This document shows positions 21,661-32,144 of a stretch of 64,000 nt of DNA, piece after piece. The number at the start of each line of letters is the position of its first letter. Within the stretch, counting starts at the first letter, position 1. The notes beneath the pieces were generated by a model. The model searched no databases and was not told the origin of the DNA. It was given only the letters and a program-made list of their open reading frames with translations. This DNA is from Moniliophthora roreri (taxonomy: Eukaryota > Basidiomycota > Agaricomycetes > Agaricales > Marasmiaceae). The stretch spans positions 186,001 to 250,000 of the forward strand of contig LATX02000176.1 of NCBI GenBank assembly GCA_001466705.2. Reading direction: 5' to 3'. Both the position numbers and the translations under genes were made by a program.

Positions 21661-24331
21661 ACCTCATCAGGAAATTAGAAAAACTCCAAATGAGGAATCT
21701 GATCATGATGACAGGCTTCCTACCAAATGTGTTAACTACTTCTGTAATGGTCAAGATAAGACCATTTATAGCATTCTTATTACCAGACACATTCACAAGT
21801 CCTGGTATGTTTGCCAGAAGGGTTATAATATGCATTTCTTTTCTTTTGCAAGACAGAAGATACTCCAGAAAGTCATTCTAGTATACCATCCCATCAACAA
21901 TAGTGTGTATGGCTTCCTTTATAGAGATACTTCTGTCACAAACCCTAAATTCATAGGAATGACACCAGAACATATTACTCCAATTCCAGACATCAATATT
22001 GGAGAAATATTTCCTTTAGAACAACTAGAACAAGTCTTTGAATCACAAACCAAAGCTGAATGTCCAAAACACCCCAAACATGTTCAGGATGTTGTTTCAA
22101 CTGGTTTTTCCAAAAATACCCCACATCATCATTCTATGAATATATCTGAGGAAAAACACAAATCAATCAAATCTGATCCAGTATGGTGAAATAAAAATTG
22201 GCCACATAAAATGTGGGCAACAGCCACAACTGTGATACAGAAATCCTCAGATGATCTCATAATGATAGAGACACCCCAGGATATAAAAACCCAAATTAAC
22301 ATCTTAAATATAACTCCTTCACTTGACCATGCATTAAAAGGGTCAACTAGATTTGCCAAACAAATTTTGGACCAAATCAAAATAAAGAAGGATTATATTA
22401 AAGATAGAGCTACCAAATTGGGTTATGACTATAAGAAGCAACAAAGCATTAAAGACTTCTTAGATGCTCTGGATCTCTATTCAAAATTCCCTAATGTGAC
22501 TTCTTTTGCCCCTCATTGCGCTCCAATTTCTTCTTGCTCAGAAGCCTGCCAGAAATGTACTTGGCAAGATGAACACCATACAGAATTCTGTAGCATGGGA
22601 CTCTGGCAAATGGCAGATCGAGATGATGATGGTGACATGTATTGGCTATTCTTTACTCGCATAAGAAACACTTTCTTTGTGATAAGTCAACTGATTGAAC
22701 CTTTAGTTGAGGTTCTTAACTGCATAGTGACAATTGATGATGCCTTATGTCATAAGCATTATAATCAACTTGATCTTCATTGTCACCCTTCTGCAGTTTG
22801 TGACAAAGATTGCCAATGATGCACCAGTGGACTACCAAGGCATATATCATACCTTAGCAAGGGGGAGTATAAATTGAATTATCTCACTTCTATGCAAGTT
22901 AATCTTCTACCTGAAGATAACTTTAGCAATGCTCTAAAAGAAGGAGCTGAATTCACTTTCAGTGATATGCCCATCAATTATATTGATTGGGATACACCAA
23001 CACCTTCTAGAGCACCCACTCCTAAACATAATCAAGAGTGGAAAACAGTTTTCTGTTTAACTTGCCATTCTCCACACCTTCTTGATGACTGGCCCATCTA
23101 TTCAAATTGCAAACTCCTTCAATTTAATGCTACTGAAGAAGGATTCCCAACCAAACTTCACCCCAGAAGGTTTAATGTCATATTGGCTAAGAAACCATTC
23201 ATGAGAGAATTCTCTTCAGAGCATGATCCTATTATTGATCTGAAAGATCCTTGGAAAAAGGAAAGAGAATATGCCAAAACTTGGCATAATAAAGAGAAGA
23301 ACAACAAAGTCTGGAATTCTCTTAACTCCAAAAACCCATGGGATTCTCTTGGTTCTAAACACCAACAATTACCTCACAGACATACCAAAGAATGGGTAGC
23401 TGCTTGAGAACAATTGATCCAGGATTGTGCTGTCATCAGGAAATCCAAGAAAGAACTTCAAGCTTTTCACAAGAAGATTGTTGAAGCCAATGAATCTCAG
23501 AGGGCAATTGCTGAACACAGATGTGATTCACCAGCATGCCAAGCTAAACACCCTGACATCATTGATAAATGCATGGGTAAACAACCATATCAGTCAAATG
23601 CACTTCCTGATGACATTCAGATCAAATCTAAAGAGGAAGCAGCAAAAATTGAAAAATAATTGGAGAAGAACTGGCAAACTTCAGCAGACTTCTTTAAGAA
23701 TCTTAAAGAATGTTTTAATCCAAATCTCTTCAACCAAGTGAAAATTAGCAACACAATGTTCCAATTTGGAAGAGAACCAACTCCACCTCTATGAGTTTGT
23801 AGTTGGTGATAATACATTCAAAAAGATTCCTAACAAAGAAGCTAGAATAATGGTGACTGAACACATTGAGGATTGAAAACTCTTCCAACCAAGAGCACTC
23901 AGACCTCAAAATCCAATCAGAAATACACTTGAGGTTCCAATAATTGATATTGAGGTACCATCACCACTACCAAAGCTGATCATGCTGGATATCTAGAGAA
24001 GAATATTACTTCTATTATGGTCAACAACCCTCAACCAGAAGTAGCCGAATTTGTTCAAGGATCTTCAAACATTCATGCTCATGTTGAAACCAACATTGTG
24101 GATGTTGTTCCTCTTGATAAGAATGATAATTCTCAGAAACAGAAGGAGGAAAAATGGAGAGAAGTCCTTAAACAAATTACAGGTGACTTTGACAAAGAAG
24201 ATTGGGATGAAAATCATAATGATTACATTCATAATAAAGTAGACAACTATGATTGGTATGATCAAATTGATCTTAAGAGCAGCATTACTAATGGGATTAC
24301 AGAAACAAACATTGATTCCAAGTAAACACTA
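21661..24331 (+). pseudogene. Copia spacer region, broken open frames
   Basis: A chain of same-direction open pieces (21302-22189, 22211-22819, 22874-23407, 23414-23659, 24017-24325), separated mostly by single TGA, TAA or TAG codons and a few frame changes. The pieces contain Cys-rich runs such as PISSCSEACQKC and CPKHPKHVQDV, but no domain I can name. Position between Gag and protease suggests one long polyprotein, longer than usual for copia at this point. The function of the extra 0.9 kb-plus is unknown. Confidence 0.5.
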
Positions 24332-24775
24332 GTGCTCAATGAACAATTTCTTTCTCCCTCTGTAAATAGTGACATTGTACAATGTATGATGACTAAAATT
24401 AGTGATAAAAAACTTGTATCAGTAGAACCACAAACTAATGAATGGGCTCTTGATACTGCTGCAACCAATCATGTGACACCTTTCAAGTCTGACTTCCTTG
24501 AATTAAGTGAGATTCCAACAGGACCTAAACAAATAATTGGGATCACTGGTTCAGATATCATAACTCACCAAGGAACTGTAATTATTTGTCATACAAATTC
24601 TTCTGGAGAAACTCATATGGTCAAACTTTATCCAGTGTTTTATTGGCCAAAAGCAAATCATAGACTTCTAGCTGGGAATAAATATATCGTTGAAGAGGTA
24701 GAAACTCTATCAGCTCTGAAGAACTGCTACATGCTATCTTCACTCAAAAATGCACTCTAAAACAGGCTCCTGCAA
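24332..24775 (+). pseudogene. Copia aspartic protease, truncated by insertion
   Basis: NEWALDTAATNHVTPFKSD corresponds to the copia protease active-site region, normally a Trp, then Asp-Ser/Thr-Gly or close variant, then a conserved His. Here the site is DTAATNH, so the Gly is Ala. The fold continues IIGITGSDIITHQGTV and YPVFYWPKANHRLL. The frame stops at 24758-24760, and the chromovirus insertion begins 20 bases later. Retropepsins need the Asp-Thr/Ser-Gly dimer, so activity is doubtful. Confidence 0.7.
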
Positions 24776-24780
24776 CTAAG
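24776..24780. repeat. Target-site duplication CTAAG (left)
   Basis: Five bases directly before the left LTR, identical to 32097-32101 after the right LTR. Confidence 0.85.
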
Positions 24781-25225
24781 TGTTACGTTACTTGCGCAGC
24801 AACATCTATCCAACCACTTTAATGAAGTATCACCTCTGTCTAAGTAGTCGTTCAGGTTCAAGTTTGAGTTTGTTCAGCAGTTGCTGAAGTTCAGAGGTCC
24901 TTCAATCATTGCATTTGACACAAGCTTGTATAAACCAGGTCAAGCTAAAGACTATAAGTCTTAGCTTGAGCGCTTAAATACGTTACAACCGTTCTAATAC
25001 TTGCTATATATGTTAGAATGGTAAGTCCAGTATTGGTATAGAGATTCCCGAAGCTATCGGGATATGAGTAATACAAAGATAAGCAAAAGGGGGCTGGGAA
25101 AGTGTATGAGTCTGATAGAAGGAGAAGCATATGGAAGAAGGCAAAGAAGAGGAAGAAGGGGGCTGGGAGGGTGTATGAGTCCGATAGAAGGAGAAGCATA
25201 GAGAAAAAGTAAAAGAAACGTAATA
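24781..25225 (-). repeat. Chromovirus 3' LTR
   Basis: 445 bases, same length as its partner at 31652-32096. About twenty differences were counted by eye, all transitions and many at CpG, for example ACGTTACTTGCGCAG against ACATTACTTGCACAG. It contains an internal near-duplication of GGGGGCTGGGA, then TATGAGTC, and GAAGGAGAAGCATA. The adjacent minus-strand run GAGGGGG is the polypurine tract. Confidence 0.9.
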
Positions 25226-25265
25226 TTACCCCCTCAACAAGGGGCAAACTCCATATTGCCAATAT

Positions 25266-26709
25266 CTACGATTCTCCGTCTCCGTACAACTCTGCGTTGT
25301 AATCGTACAACATATCCGGCATTTCGTCGATGCTTCGAAGCATCGGAGTATTCAACATCTCTTCCACTGTCTCCGCTGTTTCATCAACACTTTGAGGTGT
25401 CGGAATGTCTGACCTGTCTCCATCTGGCTGCCAACCTGCGGCCATCCGCCCGTAAACCGAAGAACCTACCTCGAACCTCTGGACCTTTCTCAGATCTGTT
25501 CCGATGAACAGGAAGTCCACATTGCCTCTGCTGTCGTGAATCGACTTCTCAGCATTCTCCTCCAAGATTTTCGTAAGGTTCATTGTCATAACTGTGATCA
25601 TCCGGCAAAGAGTCTGGACTCGAACCAGACCCTCGACATGCAATTCGGCCAGACCTTCGCTGGTCAGGGCAGTGGCTAGATGTATGTCTAGGTTGAGTTT
25701 TGAAGCATCTACGGCACATGTACTGTGGGCAATATCTGGTGAAATGGCGCTCCAATCTGCACAGAGGGCAGAGACGTGGTCGACGAGCTTCATCATCGGG
25801 GTCGGGGCTGGAGTTGGACTTCTCAAGCTGAGCATTGGTGGGATGTTGTCATTTTCGAGGGTTTGATTCTCCTGTTCCTCGACCTCAACCTCATCCTCGG
25901 ATCCCTCGAGAATGACCTCCCCTCCAACCGTGGGGATATGTTCTACCTTGTGGTGGAACTGAGGCTTCAGGCGTCTGAAGACTTCAGGGGTCAACGGTGG
26001 TCAGAGATCTGGGTTGGGGTGAGTCGGTGGGATTGGTTGGCTCGATCTTAGGTTTGACATCAGGATCGGGAGTGGGGTCAGGATAAATGAGAGTGTCGAC
26101 GGGATCAGGGGTGGAATTGGCAATGGTGGAGAGTCGCATCTCATCGACCAAGGGTTCAGAGGTAAGTCTAGAGACAAGACTTTGGGTGTCATTGATATTG
26201 GGACAGGGATATCCATTCCCGTCAGTTCGTTGTCCGAGTCGGTCGAGGAGGCTGAAGGAGAGGGGATCAGGGTATTCTGACATTGCTCTGGGATCTGCGG
26301 GAGGAGGCATGGACAAATGGGGGTGATAGGGAAAGGTAGACAGTACCATGATGGGACCTGCAAGTCCCAACTGATAATTGCAGGTGTACATCACCTGGTT
26401 TGCAATCTTGAGACTGCAGCTTTCAACGATTCTTTCGGAAAGCTTTCGTTGGGTCCTGAGGAAAAACAGGCTTTTGATGCAGGGTTCCAGTCGGTTGTGC
26501 TGATCAGCAGCAGCTCGGATTTGATTGTCGTACTGTCCGGAATTAAAGAGGTGTAGGAGTTGGTAGGGATTGGGTTTGAGGCCATTCAGGTAGGTGATAT
26601 TTTCTCTGTATCGTCCTTCTTCTGACACAGTAGGCACAGGGCTCGGGACTCGGGCTGGCTGGCTGCTAGAAGCAGAAGAGGAAGAGGCAGCGGCGGTTGC
26701 ATTGGACAT
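25266..26709 (-). pseudogene. Extra ORF (ORF3) downstream of integrase, one frameshift
   Basis: Two overlapping frames (26709-25984 and 25994-25266) that read as one protein of roughly 480 residues if a one-base shift near 25990 is allowed: ...SLTTVDP then PEVFRRLKPQFHH. The N-terminus is Ser/Ala-rich, then comes a folded-looking part (YRENITYLNGLKPNPYQLL, RTQRKLSERIVESCSLKIAN), then Pro/Asp-rich and acidic linkers (EDEVEVEEQENQTLEN). No signal peptide or membrane segment is seen, so it is unlike a retroviral envelope although it occupies that position. I do not recognise the family. Ordinary chromoviruses stop after the chromodomain, so this is an accessory or captured gene, or a degraded structural protein. 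Confidence 0.65.
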
Positions 26710-26769
26710 GGTTACTCTGGATTGGGGATGGGATCTTTGGGTCTTATCTGATGTTTCTTTATATATCCT

Positions 26770-29700
26770 TTAAGGAGGTCTAGGCAATTCGCCATTCCTT
26801 CCATCCGGATCCATCGGTTGTGTGACGGATCATACCCAGTGTACGAGACCAAGAATTCTTGAGGTCATTTCTTCGGTCTATGTCCTATGACTGCTTCTAC
26901 TTTGTACTCTTCGAATCCTTCTATTAGATCCGGGGGTGGTTCTGTAAAACTTGGTCCATGAGCTTTGGTTTCTTTAAATGGTGATAGAAGGGCTGTGTGG
27001 AAAACGGGGTGGATTTTCCATTGATGCGGTAGGTCTAGCCTGTACGTTACTGGTCCTAGAACCTCCAAGATTTTGAATGGCCCTTCCCTCTTGGGAGCTA
27101 GCTTCTTCGACAGGTATCCGATGGCTAGATTCTTGGCTTCTAACCAGACTTTCTGTCCTTTCTCAAACGTGTCTAACTTCTGCTTCTCCCTCTGTATCAT
27201 CCGCTGTCTTGCTAGTTCCAGCAAGCTTGTAGTTTCCTCTCTAATTCTTCTGAGCTCTTGGAGTTGTTCTTCTACTGAGGGGATCGTCGTTTTTTCAAAT
27301 ATTGTTGGGAGCAGTCGAGGATGGTATCCCATCATCATGAAAAACAGAGATTTCTTGAGAACGGAGTGAGTTCGGTTGTTGTGCGTGAACTCAGCTAAAG
27401 GGAGATATTCCTTCCATTGGGTCTGTTCCTTTGAGCAGAATGCCCTAAGGTAGACTTTGATTTCTTGATTTACTCTTTCGGTTTCTCCATCCGTTTGAGG
27501 GTGGAACGCTGTGCTCATTGAGTGCTTGATAGACAATTGTTTTCCCATTCCCTGAAACACTTCTGCGGCAAATCTGGGGTCTCGATCCAATATAATGCAG
27601 TCCAGTAGTCTGAATCTTTTGTAAAGATGTTGGATTAATAGTTCCGCTATTTTCGTGGCATCTGTTGTTTTGGTACATGGGGTAAAAATTACCCCCTTCA
27701 TAGAGGAGTGGTCCACCATGACCAAAATAGAATCCATCCTGTTGAAATCAGATAAATCCGTAATAAGATCCATCATGCAGACTTGGAATGGGAATGAATT
27801 TGGTGTTGGTTTTATGGGCTGTATAGGCATTTTTGTGGGATGAGTATTGATTTTCGACTGTTGACATACAACGCAGCCATCCACAAACAACCTAATGAAT
27901 CTGGCCATTCCTGGCCACCAGAAATCTCTCTGGACCTGTTCGATAGTGTTCCATTGTCCTGGATGTCCCACGCCTGGTGTTTCATGTATGGTCTGTACCA
28001 CGTGTCGATGGAGATCGGTGTTGTTCAGGACATAAACTCAATCCTGAAAGAAGAGTAAACCTCCATCAATCTTCCAATCTGATAATGCAGATTTGATTGG
28101 TGGCACGCCTTGTTGCAGTAACTGCTCTAAGGCTGACTTGTGAAAGTCATCCAGGCCCAATCGTTCTACAATGTCCTCCTTCATCCCTAGATCTATTCCT
28201 TTGATGAACAGTCGATCTGGTAGTAGAACAATATCTTCGTTATCGCTATCTATCTCATCTTGTTCATTGCTCCTCCTTGATAAGGCATTGGCTTGAGTGA
28301 TCGATTTTCTGGGAACATGTACCAGTACTAAATCGAATTCCAATAAGAAAAGACTCCACCTGGCTTGTCACCTGTTCAGCTTTTGTGCTGTACAAAAGTA
28401 TGTCAGGTTCTTGTGATCTGATAGGACCACGACCTTGAACTTCCCTCCCATGAGGTAATGACGCCATTCCATCAGTGCCCGATAAATAGCTAGGAGTTCA
28501 CGATCGTAGATTTCATAATTCTGTTCTGTAGGTGACAAAGATTTTGAAAGGTAACCACATGGGTGCCATTTGCCATCTGCTCCTTTTTGTCAAAGAATGG
28601 TGCCTGTGGCCCATTTAGAGGTGTCAGCTTCTATAATAAAGGGTTTATCAACATCTGGCATGACAAGTATTGGTTCTGAAAGGAATTTCGCCTTGAGGAG
28701 ATCGAAGGCTATTTGACATTCCTTGGTCCACTTGAATTTTCGATTCTTCTGCAGTAGGTCATTCAAGGGCCTCATCAATTGTGCGTATTTTCCTATGAAC
28801 TTCCTGTAAAAGTTCCCGAATCCTAAGAACGCGCGTACCCCTTTCACCGTTTGTGGCAGTTCCCATTCTACTATCCCTGCTATTTTCACGGGGTCCATGG
28901 CAATGTAACTGGGTCGGATGACCATCCCTAAGAACACTACTTCAGTGACGTCAAACTTGCATTTCTCCGGTTTGAGGAACAGATCATGCTTCTTGAGACG
29001 ACGCATTAATTGTTCTGTCCGTTCCCTGTGTTCGGCTTGATTCTTGGAGAAGAGAAGGATGTCGTCCATGTAAACTACACACCATCCTTCGTCTATGAAG
29101 TCAGAAAGGATATCATTCATGAAAGCTTGAAAGGTAGCTGGAGAATTGCTTAATCCAAAGAACATAACTGTTGGTTCGAAAAGTCCTCTATTGGTTTTGA
29201 AGGCGGCTTTCCATTGATCTCCGTCCTTTATCCTAACATTATTGTAACCATTTTGGAGGTCTAGTTTCGTAAACATCGTTGCTCCTTTCAGTTTGTCAAG
29301 AAGTTCTGAAATTAATGGCAGGGGGTAGGTGTTCTTTATCATCCCTTTATTGAGTTCTCTGTAATCCTAAGTTGGTCATAATGCTCCTTTCTCCTTTTTT
29401 GCCACAAAGAAGAAGGGAGACGCTATCAGTGATTTTGACTTCTGAATATATCCCTTCTGTAAGTTTTCTTCGAGGAATTTGTCCTGTTCAGCTTGTTCCA
29501 CAGGGCTCAAAGGGTACAGTTTACAGTTCCTTGGTACGAAATCCGGTTTGAGGTCTATCACGTGATTATACGTTCGAGTAGGTGGGAATCGTTCAGCTTT
29601 TCCTTTCTCAAAATGATCTCGATATCCCAGTAGGTATTTGGGGATGAGTTTGTTGATGTCCTTGTTCACCACTTGTTGTTGGTGAGCCATTTCCTGAGAA

Positions 29701-30221
29701 GTAGTGATCTTTGCTCCTATAAGGATTTCTGATTCCGTATTATCCAAAACCTCTCTAAACCTTTTGATCTGGATTTTCCTTCGTGGTGGGAACAGGATCT
29801 CCCCTGTTTCCCAATTGATTCTGGGGTTGTGATATTGTAACCAAGGAAGCCTGAGAATCATTTCTTCATCTCCTATGCCTGATATCATAAAGTTCTCCCT
29901 AAACTCTTTTCCAGCAATCCGAAATTCTAACTCCACCACATGTGTTATCCAGGCTGTTTTGTTGGCCGTCCCGTCAACATTGAAAACTTTAATCTTTTCT
30001 GGTAGCTGGATCCATTTCTTTCCCAATGTCTGTGCTAATCCTGTGCTTATGGATCGTCCTCCTGCTTCTGAATCTAATAGCACTTTGGTTTTGATGGTTT
30101 TCGTTCCCACTTTGTACTGGAGAGGAATGTGCATAGAATTTCGGTCCATTTTAGCTAGTACAAAGTGTGAAATAGTTATTGGCGGTGGAGACATTATCCT
30201 CTTCCGCCATTTCAAAAACCC
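26770..30221 (-). pseudogene. Chromovirus pol: protease, RT, RNase H, integrase, chromodomain
   Basis: Read on the minus strand in the -1 frame relative to gag. Protease: KVLLDSEAGGRSIS, where the canonical Asp-Ser-Gly is Asp-Ser-Glu. RT: DYRELNK, TKLDLQNGYNNVRI, FGLSNSPATFQAFMN and the catalytic YMDD in VVYMDDILLFSK (about 29070). RNase H: FIIEADTSKWATGTIL and [19 protein letters not shown]. Integrase: HPGQWNTIEQVQRDFWWPGM, CVVCQQSK, catalytic segments MDLITDL, ILDRDPRF and FHPQTDGETERVNQ. Then GPFKILEVLGPVTYRLDLP, and a chromodomain split by a stop: YKVEAVIGHRPKK, then QEFLVSYTGYDPSHNRWI. Six stops interrupt it. Five are TGA where Arg (CGA) is expected and one is TAG where Gln is expected. 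Confidence 0.92.
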
Positions 30222-31579
30222 TCATATTCCATCAGATCGAGAAGGAGGTTCTTTTCCTCCTCCGTTTGCTCATTTACCAGTGCTCTGATCTTGGCGAACC
30301 TTTCTTCCTTTGAGAGTTTCTTCGGCTCTTCCCACTTCCTTTTGTCCTTCTTCGGCATGTCTGGGCAGTCCTTGATGCGATGTCCATTTCGTCCACATCT
30401 GAAGCACAACCCCTTTGCCATGTATTCCTTTCGATCGACGTCAACGATCTGTTTGATGGCGATGTCTTCCTTCTTTTGAAAATTTCTTTGGAGTTTCCTT
30501 CCTCCGTGTTCATCATCCCATGTCCTTCCATACTCCAATGCTTGTTTGTAACTTTCATCGAATATTATAGCGGCGTTCATCCAGTCTTTGATTGTGGTGG
30601 GAGCGCCCTCTGGTCTCATTATGATTTTGAGCACCAAGCTCCTGGGTAATCCCCGTTTGAAGGCCACAATCTGAGTGGCATCATTGTATCCGGTCTGTTT
30701 TGCAAGATAGGTGAACTGATATGTATATTCATCTGCCCTCTCTTTCATCCTCAAATCTTTGAGCTCCAGTTGTGCCTTTAGAGCTGGATCGAGAGGTTCA
30801 AAGGAAGTTTTAAAGTCATCTATGAATTCTGACCATGTGACCTTCTCAGCTTCTGAATTGAACACGAGTAGAAGGTTGGTCTTGTCATTCTTCCAGAATT
30901 CTCCTGGTCCATTGGTCATGTAGGAGAGAAGAAAGAGCTTCTTCGATCTGTTGTCGGGGAACACCTTTGGGTTAAGCGCTATGTTGATCAGCACTTCTCG
31001 TAAAAACTTCTTGGCGTCCTTCTGTGTTCCTGTAAAAGCCCTCGGCAAGGCAGCTTTCACTTCTTTTACTGCCGATACCACCTGCACCGGCATTGCGGAA
31101 CCAATAACGGCTTCTTCAACCTCTGGTCCCTCTCTCTTGGGTCTGCTTCCTGACAGCTTCTTATCTTCTGCCATCACTTCAAGTTGTATTGTCGATGATC
31201 TAGAGCTGTTCTTTAATCCTTGTAACAATCTTTGAAATGGGTCTAACTCCTCCGGCGAGTTCGCAGAGGTGTTCAATGTATCCAATTCTGGCGGCCTCGG
31301 TGTACTCGGTGAGGATTTCTCTTTGAATTTGATCAGTCTTGATCCAGTCGGAGTGAATGATGGGGTCAAGGTTCTCCTTATTCCTGGGTTTTCTTCAGGT
31401 GTCTCGATGAGTGGCTGATTTGTTGGCGATGGCGACTGCAAGGGGGTCAGGAGTTCTCTGTGTGAGGCTCTCGTTAAAGGCAGAATTGCTCGTCCACCAG
31501 GATTTGATATGGATTGGGTTAGTAACCCACGCCGGCGCGCCTCTGCTTCGGCGATGTCTTGTTCTATTTGCTGTTCCAT
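30212..31579 (-). CDS. Chromovirus Gag polyprotein
   Basis: 455 residues, intact, ATG at 31579, 72 bases inside the 5' LTR. The N-terminus is disordered (Ser/Pro/Thr). The capsid part includes FTGTQKDAKKFLREV, SYMTNGPGEFWKN and KTSFEPLDPALKAQLELKDL, the Ty3-type retrotransposon Gag signature. The nucleocapsid zinc knuckle is CFRCGRNGHRIKDC, exactly C-x2-C-x4-H-x4-C, near residue 395. The Lys-rich tail ends LMEYEGF before TGA at 30212-30214. Gag would assemble particles around the genomic RNA. The stop codon is preceded by a slippery heptamer leading to pol. Confidence 0.92.
   Translation of the reverse strand: MEQQIEQDIAEAEARRRGLLTQSISNPGGRAILPLTRASHRELLTPLQSPSPTNQPLIETPEENPGIRRTLTPSFTPTGSRLIKFKEKSSPSTPRPPELDTLNTSANSPEELDPFQRLLQGLKNSSRSSTIQLEVMAEDKKLSGSRPKREGPEVEEAVIGSAMPVQVVSAVKEVKAALPRAFTGTQKDAKKFLREVLINIALNPKVFPDNRSKKLFLLSYMTNGPGEFWKNDKTNLLLVFNSEAEKVTWSEFIDDFKTSFEPLDPALKAQLELKDLRMKERADEYTYQFTYLAKQTGYNDATQIVAFKRGLPRSLVLKIIMRPEGAPTTIKDWMNAAIIFDESYKQALEYGRTWDDEHGGRKLQRNFQKKEDIAIKQIVDVDRKEYMAKGLCFRCGRNGHRIKDCPDMPKKDKRKWEEPKKLSKEERFAKIRALVNEQTEEEKNLLLDLMEYEGF
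30215..30221 (-). promoter_or_regulatory. Programmed -1 frameshift heptamer G GGT TTT
   Basis: In the gag frame the minus strand reads GAG GGT TTT TGA, so the heptamer GGGTTTT has the X-XXY-YYZ form in the correct phase and is followed at once by the gag stop. Slipping back one base reads TTG AAA TGG CGG, which opens directly into pol. Known -1 sites in retroelements and viruses use this heptamer type. A stimulatory RNA structure downstream was not assessed. Confidence 0.7.
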
Positions 31580-31651
31580 TCGTGGTGGCGTCTTGTCGTC
31601 CTAGGTGATGCCTAAACCTCAATAGGTCGGCAATCAATTAGCTTGACCTTA

Positions 31652-32096
31652 TGTTACATTACTTGCACAGCAACGTCTATCCAACCACTTTAACGAAGTA
31701 TCACCTCCGTCTAAGTAATTGTTCAGGTTCAAGTTCGAGTTTGTTCAGTGGTTGCTGAAGTTCAGAGGTCCTTCAATCATTGCATTTGATGCAAGCTTGT
31801 ATAAACCAGGTCAAGCTAAAGACCATAAGTCTTAGCTTGAGCGCTTAAATACATTACAACTGTTCTAATACTTGCTATATATGTTAGAACGGTAAGTCCG
31901 GTATTGGTATAGAGATTCCCGAAGCTATCAGGATATGAGTAATACAAAGATAAGCAAAAGGGGGCTGGGAAAGTGTATGAGTCTGATAGAAGGAGAAGCA
32001 TATGGAAGAAGGCAAAGAAGAGGAAGAAGGGGGCTGGGAAGGTGTATGAGTCCAATAGAAGGAGAAGCATAAAGAAAAAGTAAAAGAAACATAACA
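31652..32096 (-). repeat. Chromovirus 5' LTR
   Basis: 445 bases, TGTTACATTAC... to ...AAACATAACA. Partner of 24781-25225. The minus-strand sequence directly inside it begins TAAGGTCAAGCTAATTG, where the primer-binding site should lie. It does not start with the TGG typical of tRNA priming, so the primer is uncertain. Confidence 0.9.
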
Positions 32097-32101
32097 CTAA
32101 G
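32097..32101. repeat. Target-site duplication CTAAG (right)
   Basis: Identical to 24776-24780. Completes the 5-base duplication flanking the chromovirus. Confidence 0.85.
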
Positions 32102-32113
32102 TGCTGTCACTAA

Positions 32114-32114
<1 letters not shown>

Positions 32115-32144
<30 letters not shown>
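32115..32144. repeat. (CA)n microsatellite
   Basis: About 14 CA units followed by an imperfect continuation (AACACACACC). Simple repeat just outside the chromovirus. Confidence 0.9.

Larger units (their letters stand above)
24781..32096 (-). mobile_element. Complete Ty3/Gypsy chromovirus with both LTRs, nested in copia-side sequence
   Basis: 7316 bases, read on the minus strand. Both LTRs are 445 bases (24781-25225 and 31652-32096) and begin TGTTA and end TAACA/TAATA. The 5-base sequence CTAAG occurs immediately outside both ends (24776-24780 and 32097-32101), the classical integrase target duplication. Order on the minus strand: LTR, gag, protease, reverse transcriptase, RNase H, integrase, chromodomain, an extra ORF, polypurine tract (TTGAGGGGG, next to 25225), LTR. 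Premature stops in pol mean it is not autonomous now. Confidence 0.93.

Noticed and set aside
25256..26051. Plus-strand open frames overlapping ORF3 of the chromovirus
   Set aside because: They lie opposite ORF3 in an element whose other genes are all minus strand; no protein features.
31400..31640. Possible separate ORF on the minus strand upstream of Gag (31637-31395)
   Set aside because: It overlaps the intact Gag N-terminus in another frame and has no recognisable content.
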